The notes under the pieces: generated by a model | Database searches by the model: none | What the model was told of the DNA's origin: nothing | The model's input: only the letters and a program-made list of their open reading frames with translations | In this document: piece by piece, positions 33,804-46,484 of the stretch | Numbering within the stretch: the stretch's first letter is position 1 | How the letters are laid out: every line of letters starts with the position of its first letter | Position numbers and translations under genes: made by a program | DNA from: Laburnicola sp. R22_1 | Lineage: Eukaryota > Ascomycota > Dothideomycetes > Pleosporales > Didymosphaeriaceae | Length of the DNA: 64,000 nt | NCBI GenBank assembly: GCA_014281115.1 | Contig: JACONQ010000015.1 | Location: 1,860,001 to 1,924,000 of the forward strand | Reading direction: 5' to 3'

Positions 33804-35270
33804 ATGTCGGCGCCCACTCCTCCCCGCCCAGCGGCGTCGCCCGACTCTGGCCCCACGGACCCGAATCTGCCAAAGCTGCCCGCGGGCTGGATCGCTCAAT
33901 GGGACAACACGTACGTCTTTCTCTGCTGACCCAGGCGTCTGCTGCTCCGCTGCGTCGCGGCCCCGTCATACCCCGCGACAAGTCTAACAGAAGTCCTAGG
34001 TCGCGAAAGTACTACTGTTCGTAACCTAGCCGCGACTGCTTGCGCTACGCGCAAAAGCAGGACGAAGCTGGAGGCTGCAGACTGACCAGCCCATAGACGT
34101 GCAAATCAGCACCGGTGTCTCTCAATGGGACCTCCCCACTAGCGAAGCTCCCGTCGGAGGCAGCTCCCACAGCACACCCGCCCAGAACACGAATCCTTAC
34201 ATGGCGCCCATGGGCGCATCGCAAGGCCCGGAAGGTGGCACAAGAGGTGTAGACGGCCCGACGGGCGACCGCGCTGGCGGACTAGGAGTGCGTTTGGCTC
34301 CATGGTGTGTTTAAGCGCCTCGCTAATCACCAGCAGGGCTATGCTCTCAATGCACTTACCGGCGGCAACAAGCACAGTAGCCAGGGAGGTGGAGGCGGCA
34401 ACTTGGTCGGCCAGCTTGCAGGCTCGCTCCTCGGGGGCGGCAAGCAGTCGCATGGCAGCGGCGGGCAGAGCAGCGGGCACGGCGGAGGCTCGAGCGGCCT
34501 CGTTGGGCTGGCAGGTTCACTTCTCGGCGGAGGGAAGCAGAGTCATGGCAACCAGTCCAGTCAAGGAAGCTCAGGCCATGGGAGCTCAGGCCATGGAGGT
34601 GCAAGTCAGGGAGGCGGTCTCGGCAGTCTCCTCGGTGGGGTGCTCGGGGGCAGCTCGGTACGTTTGCTTGTTCAACACACGATATCACTGCTTGTCTGAC
34701 CCCATGCAGCACAACAAGCCGTCGGACAGCGGTTACGGCTACAGCCATAATACTTCCCAAGGCAGCACATACACAGGCAGCGCTCCGCCAACATCGTACC
34801 AGCCTGGCGGGGCGCATGGCTCAACGTCGAGTCACAGCAGCTATTCCTCACCTCCCCCGCCCGGTCAGTATGGCGCCAGCCACGATCAACCTCAGCCAAG
34901 TGGTTATGGACAACATGCCCAGAGCGGCTACGGTGGATTACATCAACCCGGGCAAAGCTACGGCTCCTCGGCACCTGGTCAACAGCATCAGTATGCGCCA
35001 TCGAACCAGCATCAAGCGAGCTATGGAGGAGGTCCAGGCTATGGACAGCAAGCCGGTTACGGAGGGCCGGGCTATCCTTCTCAGCAACTGCATCAGCCCC
35101 CACCAGGCCAATATGGTCACAGCGCACCGTATGGCGGCCCGCAGAACTATGATCAACATCAGCACAACCAATATGGCGGAGCGCCACAGTATCCGCCGCC
35201 TCCCCCGCACCAACAAAGCTATGGGCAGCATAGCCACGGCGGGCATCAACCCCCGCAGCCGGGATGGTAG
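33804..35270 (+). CDS. WW-domain protein with Gly/Gln/Tyr-rich tail
   Basis: Five exons (33804-33910, 34000-34016, 34097-34287, 34334-34657, 34710-35270) sum to 399 aa. The WW domain spans about residues 24-58: LPAGWIAQWDNT, then SRKYYYVQISTGVSQWDLP. It is assembled from three exons, the middle one only 17 nt long; without it the domain's central strand would be lost. After the WW domain come Gly-rich repeats with two LAGSLLGGGKQSHG units. A long tail follows (about 215-399) of GYG, YGQ, HQP and QPGQ words that resembles prion-like, phase-separating proteins. WW domains bind proline-rich peptides. The composition suggests an RNA- or stress-related scaffold, but no function is established by sequence. 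Confidence 0.83.
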
Positions 35271-35740
35271 ATTGAATCTGGGCATGTGCAGGATGATTTT
35301 GAGATGAGGTTACTGGATTACTTGATTCTAGCGTTTAAAAGGGCTTATATCCCCGATTCGATTATAACCTAGGCAGAGGAGTACATGTATGTTCATGATC
35401 TGGTTCCTTTCTTGTAGGGTGGATTTTGCGATAGAAGGACTAAATATCTTTCTTTCCTTCTTCATCGGCATCATGCGAAGCTATCTTTCCTTGGGCTGGT
35501 GGTCCCAACGTATTACAGAGGTGATGTCTCTGTACGCGCTCAGTTGAAGTTGTGCATAGAACGGCGTACCACTCATTTCCATGTATAAGAGTAGGCTTCC
35601 AATCTGCAAGACGTTGATCAAGTCCAGGGACGGTAGGGAGAAGAGGCAACCTACGCCCCACCTAGACCCAGACACATGGTCTCGGACCTTGACTGACGCC
35701 GAGCAAAACTTCTCCCTCTTTCTTAACCCCGAACATCTAT
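35271..35740. other. Convergent 3' flank
   Basis: This is the untranslated tail of the WW gene facing that of the Pop8 gene. No gene or repeat is seen. Confidence 0.6.
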
Positions 35741-36307
35741 TCACCCGCCAAACAAATCCATCCCATCACCCTGCACCTGCACCAGACTGCCCCCCACCGC
35801 AACAACCCTCCAACTCACCCTCACTCTCCCCTGCCCCGCATACTGCGGCACAGCCTCGGCATCGCAGCTCCCCACCCAGCTACTCAGCGCCGCCTGAAAC
35901 GCTTTCGCGTCCTGCCGCGGCACCCTGATATACACGTCGCGCGCGGCTGCCGCGAGGATATCGATGGGGATCGCGGCGCCCGTTAGGCCGAGATAGGATT
36001 GCAGCGGGGGCGTGAGCAGCGAGCGGATGGTTAGGGCGTCTAGATCGGTGGGTGTTGTCGTTGTTCGAGAGGAAGAGGCAGAAGGCGGCGAGGAGGTCGT
36101 GAGGTGCAGGTGGATGTAGGAGTAGAGAGGGCCGCGGATGGTGCTTTGGTGGAGGATGTGGGGGGCGTCTTTCTTTTTGCGCTTTTTGCTGGGCGGTGGG
36201 GAGGGTGCGGTGGCGGTTGTTGGAGAGTTGGGGCGCGGATGCGGAGGGCGTGGTGAGGTTTGGGGGACGGACGGCGGGGTGGATGTCGAGGGGCGGATGG
36301 GCGCCAT
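35741..36307 (-). CDS. RNase P/MRP subunit Pop8-like
   Basis: A single exon of 188 aa. After a proline-rich N-terminus and a basic patch (SKKRKKK, about residue 43), the sequence follows the Pop8 domain: RGPLYSYIHLHL, then LDALTIRSLLTPPLQSYLGL, TGAAIPIDIL and DVYIRVPRQDAKAFQAALSSWV (about 57-165). Pop8 is a small protein of the RNase P and RNase MRP ribonucleoproteins, which process pre-tRNA and pre-rRNA in the nucleus/nucleolus. Length and lack of introns are in keeping with the family. The extended proline-rich leader is not part of the domain and may be disordered. The coding strand is extremely C-rich there, so overlapping frames on both strands are shadows. Confidence 0.75.
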   Translation of the reverse strand: MAPIRPSTSTPPSVPQTSPRPPHPRPNSPTTATAPSPPPSKKRKKKDAPHILHQSTIRGPLYSYIHLHLTTSSPPSASSSRTTTTPTDLDALTIRSLLTPPLQSYLGLTGAAIPIDILAAAARDVYIRVPRQDAKAFQAALSSWVGSCDAEAVPQYAGQGRVRVSWRVVAVGGSLVQVQGDGMDLFGG

Positions 36308-37115
36308 GTGTGCGTGTGGTGCGGGTTTATCGGTTGATTGACGCGTCGCGAGAGTTTGTAGTAGACGTGAGGAAAAGTGTTGGGTGTGGTGTGGACTCTG
36401 GAGGGATCGTCGCTTTTGGGATCAACCAACCTCGAAATTTAAGTGGGGCGTCGTCCAAACGGCCCGCACCCATTTTCCCGTTGCAATTGTAGCACCTTGG
36501 CGACGCTCGCACAACCACTGCTTATTTTGACTCCGAAATGCATTTCTCCTAGAGCTCAGATTCACAGCTGAAACATTGTCGACTAGTCTCGAGCGTAGCA
36601 TTACACAGATCAAAATGAAGTGCTACTCAGTGCCTACAGGCCGTTCAAACCGATCGCTCAATCATATGTTCTTTGCTACAAATACAGTTCCATTTCCATT
36701 TGACTGCCATCAGTCGGGAAGCTTTTCCGCCCAGCAATGCATATTATGCTGCCAAACCTCAACGCCATTCTCGAAGGGGGTTTGAATATTAATTATAAGG
36801 AAACGTCCGAAGGAAAGGAACGCTAGGATTGACAGCACACCCAGTAAATAAGGAGGCCAAAAAGTGACGCCAAATCCGTCAACAAGTGCCGAGGGTATCT
36901 CTGATGGTGGAAAGACTTTTGTACACGAAACCAGGTAAACCGAACGCCAGACAATCCGACAAAAGGAATGATTCGATTGATGAGATCGAAAAGTAGGTCT
37001 AAAGCCGCAACCGGTGATCGAGAAGAAACATCACAAGGTGAAAGAAAGACACCATTGCAGAATCAGGTGCCTTGGTGTACTCCAGGACTCCGGTCCGAAA
37101 TTGGATGCGGGGTGA
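36308..37115. other. Gene-free stretch
   Basis: About 800 bp between two minus-strand genes. It holds the Pop8 promoter and the coiled-coil gene's 3' flank. No supported gene. Confidence 0.55.
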
Positions 37116-40100
37116 CTAGCGCTTCTTCTTACCCTTGCCTGTGTCCTTGTGCATGCTCTCGTTCCCAGAGGACTTTCGGGACACGGGGTGTATGGGAAAG
37201 TTTAGCATCAAACCTCCGCCGGGCAGATTGCGATTGATGTCTTCGATGGCGCTCCGATTCTCGAAACTGCGGGCGACTAGCTCTGGGTACCCAATACAGG
37301 ATCTGCGAAAGTCCTCAAGATCAAGGTTGGATATGGGTTCTACCGTGGTTTGAAGCTCGCCTAGACGTGAATTGTGTAAGCATAGGCCCTGCGTAGAGCG
37401 CACTGTATCCTGGAGTTACTTACCCAATGCTTGACTTTGCGTTGTCAAAGTCTTGCCAACCTCCTGCGCGTGTTCGCTGAGTTCTTTGAGCTGTATACTG
37501 AATGCTGCTCCATTGGATTCCGCAGTCTCCTGGCGTTCGGACAGTCTTGCGATGGACCATTTAGCCTCGCCAATCGTTCTACCCTGTGATTCTAACTTGG
37601 TCTCCACGCCATCCATACGCGAATTCAGGTTCTCCATAGTCTCCATGCGTTTGGACAGTTTTCCGACTGACTGTTCAGTATCGCCAATCGATTTACCCTG
37701 TGATTGCAACTTGGTCTCCACGCCATCGACACACAGATTTTGTTTGCCAATGTCACCTCGAGTATCATTACAGACCCTGCGAAGAGTTTCAACCGTTCTA
37801 CTAGAAGCTTCTCCATTGGATTCCGCAGTCTCCATGCGTTTGGACAGTTTTCCAACTAACTGATCGGTATCGCCAATCAATTTCCCCTGTGATTGCAACT
37901 TGGTCTCCACGCCATCGATACGTAGATTTTGTTTGCCAATGGCAACTCGAATATCATCACAGCCCGTGCGAAGTCTTTCAACCGTTTGATACTGAGTCCT
38001 GATGAGGCCTTCCAAGTTGGTTTCCGTCAGGGAAATGGTAGCCGTGGTCTTCGCTTGTACTTGGTCTACATGATCGCGAATCGAAGCGATTTGCGTCGCA
38101 TGTGAAGCAACTACTGGAGCCACTTCACTCACTTTCGTAAGCGCCGTCTGCGCACTGTTGTGGATACTCTCTATGCTTTGCCAGGTCCCAGGATCGCCTA
38201 AAGCAGGGACGTGCCCTAACAGTTGGAGCAACTCTTTAGAGCATGAAGCAAGATTCCAGAGCGGTTCTCTTCGCTGCTCGACCCAAGCGATGTTATTGAT
38301 AAAATGTCCAAGTCCGTCAAGCTGCTCCTTGACTATATTGACATCCCTGTAAAGGTTCGGCGCGTTCGGGTAATTTTGCGTAAACCAATGCACCATTTTT
38401 TGATACAGAGCATCAGTATTGATGTTCTGCCAGCGATCTTCTAGACTCTTCAAGCCCCTCTGCAAAATTCCGATTTGATCATCAGGTGTTGATGACGTCG
38501 CGTTGATCTCATCCCGCAGAGTTTGGATAGTAGTGTTGTATCCCGCGAGATGCTGAGCCAGAATCGTTTCAAGATTTTGTACCAAGTCGTGCGTTTTTTC
38601 CAGTCGTTCTCGGTCAGGTGCGGGAAGTGACATCTGCGCAAGCCTAGTCGAAAACTGAGTGCGGAGTACCTCCATATCTTTCTCATGATCTTTCTCAAGC
38701 GAAGAGAACCTTGAATTGAGCATTGAACCGAACTCAGATTTGAAGTGTACCAACAGATTTTCTCTTGTGTTGTCAGAATCACTTTTAACACGAGTTACCC
38801 GTCCATGGAGCTCATAAAGCTGTTTGTTTACTTCGTCGATGGTTTCGTCGAAGGTTTCGTCGAAGGTGTCCATTTTCTGTGAGACTTGCGCCAAGCGGTC
38901 TTCGAGATACTCCGTCGTCGGCATTGTTGCACCAGTAGCAGGCGTTTGGGGTTGAACGTCACTGGTCTTTGTGACAAGAGATTCCAGGCGACTCTCCACG
39001 ACAACCAGCCTACTAAGGATGTCACTGTCTGCCAAATGTATGACCTTTGAGCTTATCCTGTCTAGGTCGGCTAATTGTCGTTTAACCTCGGAGGCTGTCG
39101 CATCCAGGTCGTTAAATTTTCGCTTAACCTCCGAAGATGTCGCATCTAGGTCGGCGAATTTTCGTTCAAACTCGGAGGTTGTCTCATCCAGGAGAGCGAA
39201 TCTGGTCTGTGCTTCTTCCTTGTTGGTCTTGGCGTCCTCACGAATTTTCTGCATGGCCTCCCCTATATCTGTGACTTTTTCAGTTAATGTATTGTGTAAA
39301 TGCTGTCTAAGGTCGTTGTCCAATCTCGTTAGCTTATTATCGAGGGCTAAGCTTTCTAAGTGACGTGTGAGAGTCGCCAGATCCACCTTTTCTTCACGTA
39401 TTTTCTTGATTTCGTCTCGCAACTCCCTATAATTAGATTAGCCACTGGAATTGTTAGAGTGAGGAAAGATAGCTTACTTGTGCTGCGGGCTAGTAGCTTG
39501 CTCCTTGACCAAAGCCTCAACAGCCTTCATCTTCCCCTCTATCCCGTCCATCGTTGTAGCAGCTCCCGACATGTGTGCGTCGAATTTTGCTTGAAAATTG
39601 GTGAGTTGTTTAGGCATGATGACTTCCTTGAGCTCTCTCAAGTGGTTGGTCACATCGACCAACTGTGTGTCAAGGGCATCAAGACGCGCTTTATAAGATG
39701 AACATCCGTCAATGTCCGTCCTCAACTTTGCCAGCTTGGATAGAACCACTTTCTCGACCGACTGCTTGGCACGGTCTTCTACAGCCTCAATAGATCGTTG
39801 GACGACCGCAGGGTCTTGGCGAGGAAGAGCTTCTAACTTTTTGATACGAGCCTCCAGTTGCTTTATCTTTTCCAGACTGGCCAGCTCTGCTGATGGATTT
39901 TTCGAACTTTCCAACTCGCCAAGGCGGATTCGCATTTGAACTGCGTCGTTCTGAAATTCCGTGACGTCCTTCTGCACGCCCGTTAAGTCCTTCTGCACTC
40001 CCGTGAGGTCCTTCTGCACTCCTGTGAGGTCCTTCTGCACTTGCGTGAGGTCCTGCAAGACTATGTTTCTGCCTTGAAGCTTTGCCAATGCTGAGCTACT

Positions 40101-40988
40101 CGATGCAGAAGGAGCCGGAATCTGCTTGTTGGCTCTCATGGCGCGGATAGAGGCCACACCACGTGAAGGTTCCCCGTCTACACGCCGACTCGCTGATACC
40201 ATCGGCGGTGCAGGTGGTGCTATTTGAAGCGGAGTCGAGCTTCTACTCCTGGGGTGATTTGGGTCGCCATTTGTTATTGAAAGGGGCGACGCAGCTTGCA
40301 GTGGGCTCGCTGAGCCGTTGGGGCCTCGTAGGTTTCTCGTTACTCTCCCGGCTTGAATAGGCCTGGAGTGGCTAGTTCGTCGCCCATCGTTCGTTTGTGC
40401 TGCAGGTCCAGCTGCTACAGGCCCATCGGTCCCAGTCACGGAGTGGTGTCTTGATGGAGGGGGGCTGAAAGATGTGGCGGGGCTCCGCGAGGTAGCATGC
40501 TGTTAACGGATGTTAGTAGCCAGACGTTAACCGTTTTTCATATGCAATGCTCCGTACCCTTTTTGGTTCTCCTGGTTGGTTCACTCGAGGTCGCTTGTCC
40601 ACGGGACTTTGCCCTGGCGATAGTGCGCTTGCCGGTCTCTTGCTGCCATCGGACGAAGCTTGGTGCAAGCGATGCCTGTCGATGAAGTCAATAAGGAGAA
40701 TCACATTGTGTCGGAGCGATGGTGCCGTGGTGTGGTTGGTACTCGCTGTCCAAGTACAGCTATATGTATTTATACTGACTGTTGCCCTTGGGTGGGTTGT
40801 ATGTCCTGACTCATGACCACGCCTCACCATGTGACGACTGAAAGGGAAACGAACGGGCATTGAAAATGGTGCCAGAGTTCAATCACAACGTACCTGCTAC
40901 TAGCGCCACTTGGCGGGGCTCCGTCGGCGGCTGCTGCACTGGCTGTGTTGAGGGGAGGATATGGCGGGCGCCGCCCAAACCCAGACAT
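37116..40988 (-). CDS. Large coiled-coil protein with internal repeats
   Basis: Five exons (40988-40894, 40675-40558, 40499-39478, 39426-37424, 37360-37116) give 1160 aa, all phases consistent. I do not recognise the family. The first ~200 residues are disordered, Ser/Pro/Arg-rich, with possible nuclear signals (SKRPAS, DKRPRVNQ). From about residue 230 almost the whole chain is heptad-rich coiled coil. It includes four exact-looking VQKDLTG heptads in a row and, near the C-terminus, two to three copies of a ~55-residue unit (GKQNL.(I/V)DGVETKLQSQGK, then VGKLSKRMET). The end is globular-like and closes with the basic KGKKKR. The first intron (218 bp) is longer than its neighbours. Such architecture suits a structural, centrosome-like or chromosome-scaffold role, but that is conjecture. 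It is divergent from rvb2. Confidence 0.78.
37503..37990 (-). repeat. Internal ~165-bp coding repeats in the coiled-coil gene
   Basis: Recurrent blocks encode DGVETKLQSQGK...GKLSKRMET. Two copies are close to identical, and a third, shorter one is diverged (DGVETKLESQGR..ARLSERQETAESNG). All stay in frame. Heptad repeats of 21 bp also lie at about 39968-40055. Confidence 0.8.
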
Positions 40989-41340
40989 GCTGGGTGGGAG
41001 ACCAGGCGCAAAGGAACACAAGCGGCCCCTGGTGCGTCCTCGTGAGCGCGCACAAGACGGACAGGCGCTGTGCGAGGGTGCTGTTTGTCGTTGTTAGGGA
41101 GCAGAAGTCAGGAGAACTCGTGCGGATGCCCTTATTCTGGTTGCGTCGCGCAGCAGGTGCCTCCTCAACGCGCTAAGATCGCGCTAGCCTATATAGGCTT
41201 AGAGGTGGCGATCGAGATGGGCCGTGCACGCTAGCGAGAGCTGCATCGCGAAGTTTCGCTGTCGCCTCCTCGCAGGTGCTGCCCACGAGTGTCGCGCCAC
41301 CCCACCCGCATTGCGACGCGCCCCGCTACCGCGCTTTACC
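40989..41340. promoter_or_regulatory. Divergent intergenic region coiled-coil gene / rvb2
   Basis: Only about 350 bp separate the two start codons, making this a compact bidirectional promoter. It contains a GCCTATATAGGC palindrome near 41188. Confidence 0.5.
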
Positions 41341-42854
<1,514 letters not shown>

Positions 42855-44852
42855 ATGCCTGGGTTGTTTAGGCGTAGCAGGATTTTGGGTTACTTGAGCG
42901 TTCTGGCATAGATTATTTGGCCATGGCAAAAGTTGCGGCCTGTACTAGTAGCAGTGTACGGGAATGGACGGGGTGAGATGACTGACGGTGGATGTCGAAG
43001 GATAAGAGTGGTTCCCCAGTGTCCTTGTCTGTTCTTCTCATGGTTGTCTTGCGAGTTAGCGTTCACCAGCTTCCATGGATTGACTGTGCGTCAGGTCTTC
43101 CAGGGACAAATCAAGCAATAGCAGGCAGTGGGTAAATTCCCCATGGCGAACCGTTGGTTCTTAATCGTTGGGCCAGCTCATAGAATAATGTAGCTGGACG
43201 CTACGGAGTTGGATTGCTTGTTGTTTGAATGAGGCTCCGAACACAATACGTTACCTGTGGCACTATGATGGTGCTATCTCGCAGTATCTATCTGCTACGA
43301 CGGTGACCCTTTCCACGGATGCTTCGGAATTAATATACCGCAACGGTATAGCTAAGGTGCATGCGCAAGCTTGTATTAAATGAGCGTCGTCGTGGGAGAT
43401 TCTACATTCGAGTCCTCATAACACACAGAGAGGGGTAACACAGGAGGTACTAAAACCAGTACCTAGCACATAGTGGTCGTAATAATATACACGAAATAGC
43501 AATGATTTCGTGCAAGCTTTTGAGTATCCATTCGGGAGTTATTGTTGCGCACTCATCCAGGTTGTTGCACTCTGCACTCGATCCCAGGCGGCTATGACGA
43601 TCACAATGACCGATGTCGTGCCTCAGGTGGTTTACCATTCTGGGCTAGAGCGTAACACTGTGGGTTCAATATTTGGTCGCGCCACAGAACGGCTGTTGCA
43701 TTCGGAATGCGGCGGCAAGTCTGCGGGGACACCCTGGTACTGTTCCCGAGACACGGTACGTTAGTGTGGCGTTGTCTGCGGTCTGCGTCAGAGGGTTGTT
43801 TCGAGTGTGTGATAATGCTGGGCACATGGAGAAGATGGAGAGGATGCTGAGCGTATCGAGAACTTGTACGTGGCATGTGTGCACCGATCGAAGACACAGT
43901 ACATGTCCGCGTCGTCGTATTTTCACATGACAGTGAGATGATGAGACGAGTGGCTGAGGCTGGGCAATCGGTGATAAGAACCTGACGGTTGGATTGCCTT
44001 GGCGGTATTGGACGTCGAGTGTCACACTTGGCGGGGAGTCGGGGACCATCGGGGGCAAAAAGGGGCACTGGAGGCATATCGTGTCCACGACGCCGGGCTC
44101 GGGTGCTACATGCGACAGGGTGAATGGTGAGCAACAACGACGACAACAACAACGGATGTGCTCGGCAGAGTCATCCAAGGCCTGCGATGCTCCTGTGCAA
44201 AAGCCGGACGTCGCTATAAAGGGGAGGCCACGCGTTAGGGGCTGTCAGCACGCGCCTCGGATACAGCGGCTCGTCGCCGGCGTCCGCTCAACGTCCGCTC
44301 ATTCGCCTCGCGCCGGGGGCCTCTGGGGTTTTGCTTGCCGCACACGCGACCTGCTGCCCAATCCTGCATAGCGCTCCCTGCACTTCCCGCACTTCCCTCT
44401 GCGATGCGCCGTGGGCCATGGCGATGACAGCCCCCTGGGCGGCGCGACCTGGTCACTGAGCTTTCCATCCTGCGAGTGGGGTCCGGTGTTGCCGCCCTGA
44501 CAAGGTGCTTTGACTGCGTGTGCCCTGCTACCTGTTTTACCCAGCTTTCTCACTCCCATGCGCGACTGCGACTCCTTTCTGTGACAGCCTTCGCCGACCC
44601 GGGGACACACTCCGCACACGGCCGACACGGATACCTGCCATCATCGGATTGCGCCTGCCGACACGCACACATACACCGAGAGCCAGCCGACCGCACGCCC
44701 TTGGCCGTGCCTTCGTTGTCCTACACCATTTCTCCATCCACAAGACACCGCGTCGCGTCCCGGATACGTGCACCGCCTTCGACCTCGTGTGCAGTATTAA
44801 TACCCGTCTTATCTCGATAGCAACCCCCTCAACTTCCGATTGCGATTTCGAC
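42855..44852. other. Gene-free stretch of 2 kb
   Basis: It holds the rvb2 3' flank, one dispersed repeat copy (43389-43460) and a long upstream region for the LicD-family gene. Several overlapping open frames between 43600 and 44830 show no domains and appear spurious. Confidence 0.5.
43389..43460 (+). repeat. Dispersed repeat, copy 2
   Basis: This is the second copy of the sequence at 25661-25738, with GAGATTCTA, CGAGTCC and ACACAGAGAGG in the same order. Unlike copy 1, it is not next to an AT-rich RIP-like block. It is possibly a solo fragment of an LTR element. Confidence 0.75.
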
Positions 44853-45963
44853 ATGAGATTTTCCACCTATGCGATCGCCATCGCTGGCGTGTCGCTTTTC
44901 CAAGGCGCTGTAGCATCACCCGTGGAAGCAAAGAGCAATGGGCCTCTGCAGCTGGGGCAGAGGAAAGTGGTGAAGCGAGAGGAGATGTCGGCCGAGGAGA
45001 AAGAAGCGCTGAAATACTTCCATGAGCCCGGGTACGTCGGTCGTCCCCAATCTATCGCCATCTATCTCAAACATCGGCTGACAATCCATCAGAGAGGGTG
45101 CTGAGATGGGCCACTACGACCGCCGTTACTTTAAACGCATCGTCTCTGACGAAGAACGACACGAGACACAACTTCACATGATTCGCGCATATCTAGACTT
45201 CTTCAACGAGAAAGGCCTCGACACATGGATAGCACACGGAACCTTGCTTGGCTGGTGGTGGAACGGAAAGGTAACGGATATCGATCGTTGTTGTGAGGAC
45301 TGAGCTGACATGTGCGCAGCGACTACCGTGGGACTGGGACCTGGACACTCAAGTGTCAGGTGCCACCCTTACCTACCTAGGCGATAACTACAATCAGACC
45401 CGTCACAAGTACAAGCCCGAAGACGGAGCGGAACGCGAATTCCTCCTCGATGTCAACCCCATGATTGTGGAGCGAGTGCGGGGAGACGGCATGAACGTCA
45501 TCGACGCCAGATGGATAGACGTTACCAACGGCTTGTTCATCGACATCACAGGGCTCAGTGAAACGCATCCAGAGGATCATCCCGGCTGGTGGAGCTGCAA
45601 GAACTACCACAAGTACCACACTTCGGACCTGTACCCGATGCGTGAAACCATGTTCGAGGGAGCTGTGGCCAAGGTGCCCTATTCGTACGACAAGATCCTG
45701 AAAACAGAGTACAAAGAGAAAGCGCTAGTTATTACCGAGTTCCAAGGGTGAGTCCCCACGTTATCAATCCACTCGCCCAAGCTGATTATCAATATAGGCA
45801 CAAATGGGATGCGCAACAGAAGCTATGGATCAAGACTCCGGAACAAGCCGAGAAAGACAAGAAAGCTGCGGAAGAACGCAAGAAGAAAGAGGAAGAGGAG
45901 AATAAGAAGAAGGAGGAGGAGGAGAAGCACAAGAAAGAAGAAGAGGCGAAAAAGAACCAGTAG
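44853..45963 (+). CDS. LicD/Mnn4-like phosphotransferase, secretory
   Basis: Four exons (44853-45031, 45093-45270, 45320-45747, 45798-45963) sum to 316 aa. A signal peptide or anchor is clear (MRFSTYAIAIAGVSLFQGAV, ending Ala-Ser). The LicD core runs from about residue 75 to 260. It has HMIRAYLDFFNEKGLDTWIA, then HGTLLGWWWNGK joined to RLPWDWDLDTQV with the Asp-x-Asp type residues near 124-128. In fungi this family includes Mnn4, needed for adding mannosyl-phosphate to N-glycans in the Golgi. The last ~45 residues are an almost pure Lys/Glu tract (KKEEEENKKKEEEEKHKKEE), also a known feature of Mnn4. The long 5' flank suggests an extended promoter or leader. Confidence 0.85.
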
Positions 45964-46484
45964 AAGCGCGACGCACCGAGGGGCTGAGCTGGCCCGATTT
46001 CTTACCGTTCTACACATGCATTGGGCTTGGATTTTGGCATTTACGCGGCGCATATTTCTAAAGGGTTTACCTTGTTGGATGTTTGAAGACAGCGGGCATC
46101 GCATTTGGATAGAAGCTTTGATACCCGTATTATACTGTAGGCTGTTGGCTATCTAATACGCTCTGTTGAGTGGTGGTTAGAGGCTCGGTTGTATTGTACA
46201 TATCCAGTTGTATATACGCAAATAGATGCTGCTTAACCCAGGCATGGCCCTGTTTGACTTCGTGATCAAGTCGTGGTCGACGTGCCGACACCGATCTGAG
46301 CAGCACCGCCACATGCATTCTTGGCGCGATTATTACAAATGCGCGATGGCGACACGCCGTAGAACGTCTGTGAATGTCACCGAAGTCCGTGTAAAACAAC
46401 TGCCTGTGCTGCGCTTTTATAGATCACCCACTAATTCTCCTACTTACCACAACCAGCAGTTTTCGTATTGACATCGTAGACGAA
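45964..46484. other. Gene-free stretch
   Basis: This is the 3' flank of the LicD-family gene and the promoter of the WLM gene, on the same strand. No additional gene is seen. Confidence 0.55.

Noticed and set aside
43601..44178. Overlapping minus-strand frames upstream of the LicD-family gene
   Set aside because: Different frames overlap, none has domains or splice structure; treated as promoter/spacer DNA.
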